In this document: one piece after another, positions 1 to 5,010 of the stretch | How the letters are laid out: the number at the start of each line of letters is the position of its first letter | Numbering within the stretch: the stretch's first letter is position 1 | NCBI GenBank assembly: GCA_964520875.1 | Contig: CAZFQJ010000089.1 | Location: forward strand, 1 to 6,942 | Source of the DNA: SIG673 sp964520875 | GTDB lineage: Bacteria > Bacillota > Clostridia > Oscillospirales > CAG-272 | Direction: 5' to 3' | DNA length: 6,942 nucleotides | The notes under the pieces: model-generated | Seen by the model: only the letters and a program-made list of their open reading frames with translations | What the model was told of the DNA's origin: nothing | The model's database searches: none | Position numbers and translations under genes: made by a program

Positions 1-30
1 GTTGCACTTGACTTGACAATTTGCCGTCCC

Positions 31-50
31 CCTTCTCCCACAGGAGAAGG
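31..50. repeat. Short hairpin repeat, left copy
   Basis: An 8-base perfect inverted repeat (CCTTCTCC / GGAGAAGG) encloses the four-base loop CACA. The same stem with a different loop (AGCG) occurs at 6855-6874. Neither copy has a T-tract, so they look like members of a dispersed intergenic repeat family rather than intrinsic terminators. That sequences of this type recur between genes of many gut Bacillota is my recollection, not something shown here. Confidence 0.55.
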
Positions 51-78
51 CGAAAACTTCACTCTATGATACGACCTT

Positions 79-161
79 AAGATTTACACAATAGTCAATG
101 TAGAAGAAGTTCTTTTGCCAATCGCCCGCAGGACGATCACTTTTTATTTCAAGAAAAGTAA
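79..161. repeat. Imperfect direct repeat, copy 1 (with 18-base insertion)
   Basis: Positions 79-119 match 178-218 with about four substitutions and one indel; both contain the block GTAGAAGAAGTTCTTT. This copy then has about 18 extra bases (121-138, with ATCG/CGAT ends), followed by a decayed form of the hairpin that ends copy 2 (ACTTTTTATTTCAAG, then AAAAGTAAG). No gene is visible across 1-240 on either strand. The element resembles a small non-coding dispersed repeat. Confidence 0.55.
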
Positions 162-176
162 GTCTATAATATAATA

Positions 177-240
177 TCAAAATCTACACAATATTCATTG
201 TAGAAGAAGTTCTTTGCCTACTTTCTTTCAAGAAAGTAGG
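177..240. repeat. Imperfect direct repeat, copy 2, ending in hairpin
   Basis: This is the second, tidier copy of the repeat that begins at 79. It ends in a perfect 11-base inverted repeat, CCTACTTTCTT (217-227) and AAGAAAGTAGG (230-240), lying directly against the mnmE stop codon. On the minus strand the hairpin is followed by CAAAGAAC instead of a T-tract, so it is not a standard intrinsic terminator. It could still protect the 3' end of the mnmE transcript. Confidence 0.6.
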
Positions 241-1650
241 TTATTTGCCGACGCAGAAATTTTTGAATATCTCGGAAGTAACTTCTTCCGAAACGGAACG
301 TCCGTCGACCTCACCGAGAGAGGATAGCGCTCTTTCGAGATCCATTCCGCACACATCGGAACCGACTCCGCTCTCAAAAGCGTCGATCGCGTTGCGAACG
401 GCGTCACGCGCCCCACAGACCGCCGAAAATTGCCGTGCGTTCGCGATGACCGCGGTCTTAGAGTAATCGGTATACCCCGAAGCAAAGAGCCGTTCGGCGG
501 CTTTTTTAAGCCCCGCAAGACCCTCGCTGTTCTTCGCGCTTATCCTGCATATACCGACACCCTTCGGGATCATCGCCCCGAAAGCGCGTTCTCTCTCCGA
601 AAAAACACCGTCTCCAACGTCAAGATCGCATTTGTTAAAGACCGCAATGATCGGCACCCCGTTCTCGGAATACCGCGCAAGCCGTTCGCATATCAGCCCG
701 TCCTCGCCGTCGGGGTCGCGCGAAAGATCGAACATGGCTATTATCAGCTCCGCCTCGTCGGCGCTACGTAACGCCTTTTCTATACCTATGCTCTCGACCG
801 CGTCCGTACTGTTCCTTATCCCGGCGGTATCGAAAAGCCGAAGGGTTATCCTTCCGGCGGACACTCTTTCCTCTATTACGTCGCGCGTAGTCCCTTCGAT
901 GTCGGTAACTATCGCGCGATCCTCCCCGAGCCAAGCGTTAAGAAGAGAGGATTTTCCGGTGTTCGGTCTGCCGAGCAGAACGGTCTTTACTCCCTCGGAT
1001 ACCGCCCTTCCCTCGCGGTACGTGTCCGCGGTCTCGCAAAGACGGGAATGTATATCCTTAAGCGACGACAAGAATTCCTCGCCGCTCACCTCTTCAAGAT
1101 CCTCCTCGGGATAATCAAGTCCGACATATACGGAGCTTAAAAGCTTTAACACAGAGGCGTATATTTCGTCGGTACGGCGTTTGAGCACGCCCGAGGCATG
1201 AGAAGCACAGAGCGCGAGCTTCTCCTCGCTCTCGGCGTTTATCAGCCCTATGACCGCCTCCGCTTCCGTAAGCGATATTTTTCCGTTAAGGAACGCCCTT
1301 TCGGTAAACTCTCCCGCTCCCGCCGGAGACGCTCCGCAGGCAAATGCGGTCTTAAGCACTCTTTCGGTAAGAAGCACCCCTCCGTGACAGCTTATCTCAA
1401 CGGTATCCTCGCCGGTAAACGACCTCGGCGCGCGGAAAAGGACCGCAACTCCGTCGTCTATAACTGTACCGTCGGAAGCTATCCTTCCGTAAACGGCGGT
1501 ATTCGGCGCATAATCCGAAAGCTTTTTTCCCGAAACGGGGAAAAACATCTTTTCGGCAACGCATGCCGCCTTCTCACCCGATATCCTTATGACCGCTATA
1601 CCGCCCCTGCCGAAGGGTGTGGATACCGCGGCAATCGTCTGATCTTTCAT
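241..1650 (-). CDS. mnmE: tRNA uridine-5-carboxymethylaminomethyl modification GTPase MnmE (TrmE)
   Basis: MnmE works with MnmG to modify the wobble uridine (position 34) of certain tRNAs, using GTP and a folate one-carbon donor in the cytoplasm. The 469-residue product has the family's usual length and order: an N-terminal folate-binding domain (QTIAAVSTPFGRGGIAVIRI near residue 4), a helical domain, and an inserted G domain. G motifs are visible: GRPNTGKSS (227-235), TTRD (254-257), DTAG (274-277), NKCD (339-342) and SAKN (371-374). The C-terminus is FCVGK, with the conserved family cysteine at 466. I chose the ATG at 1650 because GGAG lies six bases upstream; a TTG four codons earlier (1662) would overlap that ribosome binding site. 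It lies downstream of jag in the same direction but behind a terminator hairpin, so its expression may depend on read-through or a promoter within jag. mnmG, the usual next gene, is not present in the remaining 240 bases. Confidence 0.97.
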   Translation of the reverse strand: MKDQTIAAVSTPFGRGGIAVIRISGEKAACVAEKMFFPVSGKKLSDYAPNTAVYGRIASDGTVIDDGVAVLFRAPRSFTGEDTVEISCHGGVLLTERVLKTAFACGASPAGAGEFTERAFLNGKISLTEAEAVIGLINAESEEKLALCASHASGVLKRRTDEIYASVLKLLSSVYVGLDYPEEDLEEVSGEEFLSSLKDIHSRLCETADTYREGRAVSEGVKTVLLGRPNTGKSSLLNAWLGEDRAIVTDIEGTTRDVIEERVSAGRITLRLFDTAGIRNSTDAVESIGIEKALRSADEAELIIAMFDLSRDPDGEDGLICERLARYSENGVPIIAVFNKCDLDVGDGVFSERERAFGAMIPKGVGICRISAKNSEGLAGLKKAAERLFASGYTDYSKTAVIANARQFSAVCGARDAVRNAIDAFESGVGSDVCGMDLERALSSLGEVDGRSVSEEVTSEIFKNFCVGK

Positions 1651-1682
1651 CTTTATCTCCAAATACGGTTATTTTACATGTG

Positions 1683-1710
1683 AAAAAGGGAACGGCACGC
1701 CGTTCCCTTT
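1683..1710 (-). terminator. Intrinsic terminator after jag
   Basis: On the minus strand, a perfect 11-base stem (AAAGGGAACGG / CCGTTCCCTTT) with a CGTG loop begins four bases after the jag stop and runs into a T5 tract. The GC-rich core and T-run make a convincing rho-independent terminator for the rpmH-to-jag transcript. Only about 30 bases separate it from the mnmE start. Confidence 0.85.
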
Positions 1711-1714
1711 CTTA

Positions 1715-2404
1715 TCAGGCGTTTTCCTTATCGCCTTCGCTCTGATCTGAGGTCTTAGTTTTTTTGCCGACGTAATGTATCACGACCTTACGGTTCTCGT
1801 CCGAGCCTACGGACGCGGTCATGACCATACTGTCGTTCTGAAGAGCCGAGTGTACTATCCTGCGCTCGTAAGGCGTCATCGGATCAAGCGCTATGTTTCT
1901 GCGGTACTTCTTCACCTTCTCGGCGGTACGCTTCGCAAGATTGCGGAGCGTCTCCTCGCGGCGCGCGCGGTAGCCTTCTATGTCCACCGTGACCTTCGGG
2001 CAGTCGTTATCCTCGCCGAGCGCGTTGTTGAGCGCAAGGTTCGAAAGATACTGCAAAGCGTCAAGAGTCTCGCCGTGACGGCCTATCAGCATACCGGCTT
2101 CATCTCCGGATATCTTTATTATCTTTCCGCCCTCGGAGCTTAATTCTCTCGATATCTCCGCGTGAGCGTTCTTCATTCCGAACGCGTTTATAACTGTATT
2201 TACGTAATTAAGCGCGTTCTGCTCCGGACCGATCTCAACAAATACCTTGACCTTTGCCGGCGCTTCTCCGAAGCCGAGAAAGCCTTTTTTGGGAGCTTCT
2301 ATTATTTCGTACTGTATTCTGGACGCCTCAACTCCGAGCTGCGCCGCTCCGTCGGCTATCGCCGCTTCTACCGTGCGTCCGGTTCCTATCGTTTCCTTTA
2401 TCAT
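1715..2404 (-). CDS. jag: Jag/KhpB RNA-binding protein (Jag-N, KH and R3H domains)
   Basis: Jag (KhpB, also called EloR) is a cytoplasmic RNA-binding protein. In several Gram-positive bacteria it pairs with KhpA and influences cell elongation and division; the target here is unknown. The 229-residue product shows the Jag-N domain at 1-56 with the KKGFLGFG motif (39-46), a KH domain around 70-145 with GRHG (108-111) as the GxxG loop, and an R3H domain around 150-212 with R181 and H185 in ERRIVH. The tail after 213 is polar and low in complexity. I place the start at the ATG at 2404; an in-frame TTG at 2410 would add two residues, and the AAGG lying 10 bases before that TTG leaves the choice open. 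It follows yidC after a gap of about 30 bases, the usual neighbour, and is closed off by the terminator at 1683-1710. Confidence 0.95.
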   Translation of the reverse strand: MIKETIGTGRTVEAAIADGAAQLGVEASRIQYEIIEAPKKGFLGFGEAPAKVKVFVEIGPEQNALNYVNTVINAFGMKNAHAEISRELSSEGGKIIKISGDEAGMLIGRHGETLDALQYLSNLALNNALGEDNDCPKVTVDIEGYRARREETLRNLAKRTAEKVKKYRRNIALDPMTPYERRIVHSALQNDSMVMTASVGSDENRKVVIHYVGKKTKTSDQSEGDKENA

Positions 2405-2434
2405 GAACAAAAAGTCCGTACCTTTCGTATAAGT

Positions 2435-3535
2435 TTATTTGCTTTTTTTGTTATCGTCCCTTGCATCCTTCATGGGCATGGGCGAAAGGAGTCCGCTTTC
2501 CGACGTCTTTTCCTTCTTCTTTTCGCTTTCCGACGTATCTACGACCTTTGCGTTATACTCATCGTCGTCTATATGGTGAAGAGAACGTACTCTCGGACGG
2601 TCGGGGTCTTTTTCTACGGTCTCCGACTTCTTCTTTCTCTTTACGCTCTTACCGGCAATGAGACGCTCGGCTTCCTTGTAATCCTCGGCGGTAAATACGG
2701 GATAAGGTCTTAATTTTACCATTATTATCTGCTGGAGCACACCGAGAAGGTTATTGTATATCCAGTAGATACCTATGACCGCGGGGACCTTGAAGGTAAT
2801 GTAAGTCGAAAGGAGGGGCATGGTGAAATCCATTATCGTCATGGAGATCTTGGCGTCGGGCGAGGTCTGCTGCATCTGAGGAGACTGATAAGAGAACTTT
2901 CTTATTATCTTAGACGAGAAGAAGGTCGCGACGAACGTCAGTATCGGAATGAGGATAAGTATATTCAGTCCTATCTGAGGAGTCTTCGAAAGATCTATAC
3001 CGAACGTATAGAAATCGGGAAGCTTGCCTTCAAGCGCCGCTATCGACTCGTGAAGTCCCGCATATTCGGAGAAATTATCTCTCATGATATTGAGGGCGGC
3101 TATCTGGTCGGTGGTTCCCGCCTTATCGGTTATGAGCTTGACGACCGAGGAGGGCAGACCGCATATATAACGAAGGGGTCCTTTTACGACGCCGTATATG
3201 CACATTACTATCGGGATCTGTATGAGCATGGGGAGACAACCGGCGAACTGACTGTAATTTTCGGACTGATAGAGCCTCTGTATCTCTTCCTGCTTCTTTT
3301 GTTGACTTACTCTGTCGCTTCTGCCCGCGTATTTTTTGACTATCGCGGCTTCCTTCGGGCGCATGCGCGCCTGCTTTAAAGAATTACTGTGTTGCTTTAT
3401 GCCGAACGGAAGAAGTATCAATTTTACCACTATCGCGAAGAATAGCAGCGCGAGCACATAGTCCTTCGTAAACGAATAAAAAAGATTTATCAGCCAACCG
3501 AGGGGCACGTTCAGTATATCAGAAAATTTTTCCAT
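2435..3535 (-). CDS. yidC: YidC/Oxa1/Alb3 family membrane protein insertase
   Basis: YidC inserts and folds proteins in the cytoplasmic membrane, alone or with SecYEG. The 366-residue product is the short Gram-positive type. Its parts are an N-terminal hydrophobic stretch (9-22), a membrane helix at 24-45 with a buried positive charge K38 in VVKLILLPF (the family's groove arginine position), a charged cytosolic hairpin (46-95), a helix at 97-117 beginning GCLPMLIQIP, an outside loop (118-188), a helix at 189-208, and two more between 240 and 280. The tail after 285 is long, hydrophilic and rich in Lys, Asp and Glu. There is no lipoprotein signal with a lipobox cysteine, unlike Bacillus SpoIIIJ. 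The start at 3535 is chosen because the homology begins there, AGGA lies nine bases upstream, and its A is shared with the yidD stop (TAATG). Upstream in-frame codons lie inside yidD. Confidence 0.96.
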   Translation of the reverse strand: MEKFSDILNVPLGWLINLFYSFTKDYVLALLFFAIVVKLILLPFGIKQHSNSLKQARMRPKEAAIVKKYAGRSDRVSQQKKQEEIQRLYQSENYSQFAGCLPMLIQIPIVMCIYGVVKGPLRYICGLPSSVVKLITDKAGTTDQIAALNIMRDNFSEYAGLHESIAALEGKLPDFYTFGIDLSKTPQIGLNILILIPILTFVATFFSSKIIRKFSYQSPQMQQTSPDAKISMTIMDFTMPLLSTYITFKVPAVIGIYWIYNNLLGVLQQIIMVKLRPYPVFTAEDYKEAERLIAGKSVKRKKKSETVEKDPDRPRVRSLHHIDDDEYNAKVVDTSESEKKKEKTSESGLLSPMPMKDARDDNKKSK

Positions 3536-3906
3536 TATTTGTTTTCCTTTTTTTCCTTGATGTTTTGCGTTTCTTTTTCGCTCGGCTCGTAAAACCGCCA
3601 AAACGATACGACCGGGTCAAAGCCCGCCCTTACCGAATAAAGAGAGTCGATCGCCGTAAAGCCGAAGGTCTTCGGAACGGTCTTGCGTTTTTTTCTCGGA
3701 ACGGGATCAAAGCCCTTTCCCCCGAATGGATTACACCGAAGTATCCGCCATACCGCAAGAAACGATCCGGCAAAAGCTCCCCATTCGTCTATCGCTTTTA
3801 CCGCGTAAGCCGAGCAGGTGGGATAGAACCTGCATGTAGGGTGAGGCTTTGCAGAGGAAAGATACCTTCTGTAAAAACGGATCGGCGCGATAAGTAAACG
3901 CTTCAT
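3535..3906 (-). CDS. yidD: YidD family membrane protein insertion efficiency factor
   Basis: YidD is a small membrane-associated protein thought to help YidC-dependent insertion. The family core covers residues 1-70: KRLLIAPIRFYRRYLS with an amphipathic N-terminus, CRFYPTCSAYA (25-35) with the conserved cysteines, RILRCNPF (54-61) and GFDPVP (65-70). The product is 123 residues, whereas many family members are roughly 70-90. The extra 53-residue tail starts with a basic RKKRK patch, contains an aromatic stretch (VVSFWRFYEP) and ends in Lys/Glu-rich sequence. The start ATG overlaps the rnpA stop as ATGA and has only a weak GAAAG upstream, suggesting translational coupling to rnpA. The stop overlaps the yidC start by one base. 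Identity is secure; the role of the tail is unknown. Confidence 0.95.
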   Translation of the reverse strand: MKRLLIAPIRFYRRYLSSAKPHPTCRFYPTCSAYAVKAIDEWGAFAGSFLAVWRILRCNPFGGKGFDPVPRKKRKTVPKTFGFTAIDSLYSVRAGFDPVVSFWRFYEPSEKETQNIKEKKENK

Positions 3907-4367
3907 TCTTCTTTCGGCGCTTCGTTACGGGCGACTTCCGCCGAGACCGCGGCTCCGCCCGCGACCTTGACTTCCGCCGCCCGGGCATTGCTCTCGGATA
4001 TCATACCAAGCTTTAAGAACTGTTCCTTCATCTCCGCTCTTATCTGATCGGAGGAGGCGCGGGAAGCGGCTTCTCTTGACGAGATAACGATAAGAAAACC
4101 TTTTTTCAGACGGTATTCCTTTTCGACTGCGCGGAAAGCGGCTCTCAAAACTCTTTTTATCCTATTTCTTACGACCGATCCGCCCATTTTTTTGGTAACG
4201 GTCAGACCGACGCGGTTTACATATGTCTTTTTTGGATTTTCCTTACGAAGCTTATAAGCCTTAAGGTCCTTAAGCACGTAGATCACGGAATACCTGCCCA
4301 CGGCTTTTTTACCGCCCGTGTAGGTCTTTTTATAGAGATGATTTTCTCTTATTGCGATCTCTTTCAT
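3903..4367 (-). CDS. rnpA: Ribonuclease P protein component
   Basis: RnpA is the basic protein subunit of RNase P; with the catalytic RNA (not in this window) it removes 5' leaders from precursor tRNAs. The signature is VVRNRIKRVLRAAFR (65-79), preceded by NRVGLTVTKK (51-60), the central strand of the fold. A basic insert at about 34-49 (LKAYKLRKENPKKTYV) separates this from the N-terminal strands. The product is 154 residues, longer than the common 110-130. The last 30 or so residues (about 123-154) are Ala/Val/Glu-rich and look disordered. The ATG at 4367 has AAAGG five bases upstream. It lies downstream of rpmH as usual, but after a 198-base gap with hairpins. The stop overlaps the yidD start by four bases. 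Confidence 0.96.
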   Translation of the reverse strand: MKEIAIRENHLYKKTYTGGKKAVGRYSVIYVLKDLKAYKLRKENPKKTYVNRVGLTVTKKMGGSVVRNRIKRVLRAAFRAVEKEYRLKKGFLIVISSREAASRASSDQIRAEMKEQFLKLGMISESNARAAEVKVAGGAAVSAEVARNEAPKEE

Positions 4368-4402
4368 ATCGACCTTTCATTACGTCCGTGCGTTTTAAGA
4401 AA

Positions 4403-4447
4403 AAAGCAGATGAATACGGACTCAAAATACACATGTTCATCTGCTTT
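4403..4447 (-). terminator. Terminator-like hairpin between rpmH and rnpA
   Basis: A perfect 12-base inverted repeat, AAAGCAGATGAA (4403-4414) and TTCATCTGCTTT (4436-4447), encloses a 21-base loop. Read on the minus strand, the descending arm continues into a run of T (CTTTTTTC), which fits an intrinsic terminator or attenuator between rpmH and rnpA. The stem has low GC and the loop is long, so partial read-through into rnpA is plausible. Confidence 0.55.
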
Positions 4448-4472
4448 CGTATTGACTTTTGATAAACGTGAA

Positions 4473-4518
4473 GATCACACGCAAGTGAAAGCACGCAGAA
4501 TGTTCCACTTGCGTGATC
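4473..4518 (-). promoter_or_regulatory. Inverted repeat in rpmH-rnpA gap
   Basis: CACGCAAGTG (4478-4487) and CACTTGCGTG (4506-4515) form a perfect 10-base stem, extended by GATC/GATC pairing across a two-base bulge. A second CACGCA copy at 4492-4497, inside the loop, can also pair with TGCGTG at 4510-4515, giving two mutually exclusive hairpins. There is no adjacent T-tract. It could be an RNA structure in the rpmH-rnpA transcript or a protein-binding palindrome; the function is unknown. Confidence 0.5.
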
Positions 4519-4543
4519 GTGCCGGAAAATATGACCGGAACGC

Positions 4544-4552
4544 TTATTCACA
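4544..4552 (+). promoter_or_regulatory. DnaA box (TTATTCACA)
   Basis: This is an exact match to the general DnaA-box pattern TTATNCACA in the rpmH-rnpA gap. B. subtilis also has DnaA boxes upstream of dnaA. It is a single copy, with no cluster around it, so a chance match is possible. Confidence 0.5.
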
Positions 4553-4565
4553 GATGCCGAAAAAC

Positions 4566-4700
4566 TCAGTATGTGAGTCTTTCTCTGCCCTTTGCGCGTC
4601 TTCTCTTGAGAACCTTTCTTCCGTTTGCGGTTTTCATACGCTTACGAAAGCCGTGCTCCTTTTTTCTCTGGCGCTTCTTCGGCTGGTATGTTCTAAGCAT
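4566..4700 (-). CDS. rpmH: 50S ribosomal protein L34
   Basis: L34 is a small, very basic protein of the large ribosomal subunit. The 44-residue product has the full family sequence: RTYQPKKRQRKKEHGFRKRM near the N-terminus, then KTANGRKVLKRRRAKGRERL, ending in TY. Length is exactly typical. The second residue is Leu where Lys is more common. The ATG at 4700 has a strong GGAGG eight bases upstream; in-frame codons further upstream are not part of the protein. It is transcribed leftward from a near-consensus promoter at 4812-4841 with an untranslated leader of roughly 105 bases, and heads the rnpA-yidD-yidC-jag gene set. Confidence 0.98.
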   Translation of the reverse strand: MLRTYQPKKRQRKKEHGFRKRMKTANGRKVLKRRRAKGRERLTY

Positions 4701-4811
4701 ATCAAACACCTCCGTTTCCTTTTCTTTAGTATCTGCTTTTTGTCTCCGCTCACAGGCGTTACATAGCGACTGTAAAACGAAGCCAACGCATAAGTCTGCA
4801 TCGTATTCTCT

Positions 4812-4841
4812 ATTATATACTATCAAAGTACCGCTTGTCAA
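4812..4841 (-). promoter_or_regulatory. Promoter for rpmH
   Basis: On the minus strand there is a perfect -35 TTGACA (4836-4841), an 18-base spacer and a perfect -10 TATAAT (4812-4817), predicting a start near 4805. Four bases upstream of the -35 lies the palindrome TTTTTCGAAAAA (4846-4857), which could act as an UP-like element or an operator. This is a typical sigma-A type promoter, fitting strong expression of a ribosomal protein. Confidence 0.85.
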
Positions 4842-4916
4842 GACCTTTTTCGAAAAAATCCGCATATGTCGGGGCATAATTTTAAGTAAATTTTTTGTTA
4901 ATAATACTTTTTCGGC

Positions 4917-4945
4917 TTGTATTAATTATATATATATGTTATAAT
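4917..4945 (+). promoter_or_regulatory. Promoter for dnaA
   Basis: TTGTAT (4917-4922), a 17-base spacer and TATAAT (4940-4945) with TG one base before it (extended -10) form a good sigma-A type promoter. The predicted start is near 4952, with a leader of about 59 bases. The inverted repeat TAATTATA / TATAATTA (4923-4930, 4940-4947) overlaps the -10, but the region is almost only A and T, so this symmetry has little weight. No good DnaA box lies beside it, so the usual autoregulation by DnaA is not evident. Confidence 0.7.
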
Positions 4946-5010
4946 TATATTAATTTGTTATAGATAAGATAATTAAATATTATCAGTATAGTATTACGGA
5001 GAAGAAAAAA

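Noticed and set aside
163..175. TATAAT-like sequence on the plus strand considered as a promoter
   Set aside because: No reasonable -35 lies at the right distance and no plus-strand gene follows.
79..240. Two similar units with spacer, considered as a CRISPR array
   Set aside because: Only two copies, with mismatches and an indel inside the repeat, an internal hairpin and no third unit or cas gene.
217..240. Hairpin after mnmE considered as an intrinsic terminator
   Set aside because: The minus strand continues CAAAGAAC without a T-tract and the stem belongs to a repeated element.
2162..2713. 183-codon plus-strand open frame across jag and yidC
   Set aside because: It is antisense to two well-identified genes and has no supporting start signal or family resemblance.
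4330..4551. 73-codon minus-strand open frame over the rpmH-rnpA gap
   Set aside because: It overlaps the rnpA start, runs through both inverted repeats, lacks a good ribosome binding site and resembles no known protein.
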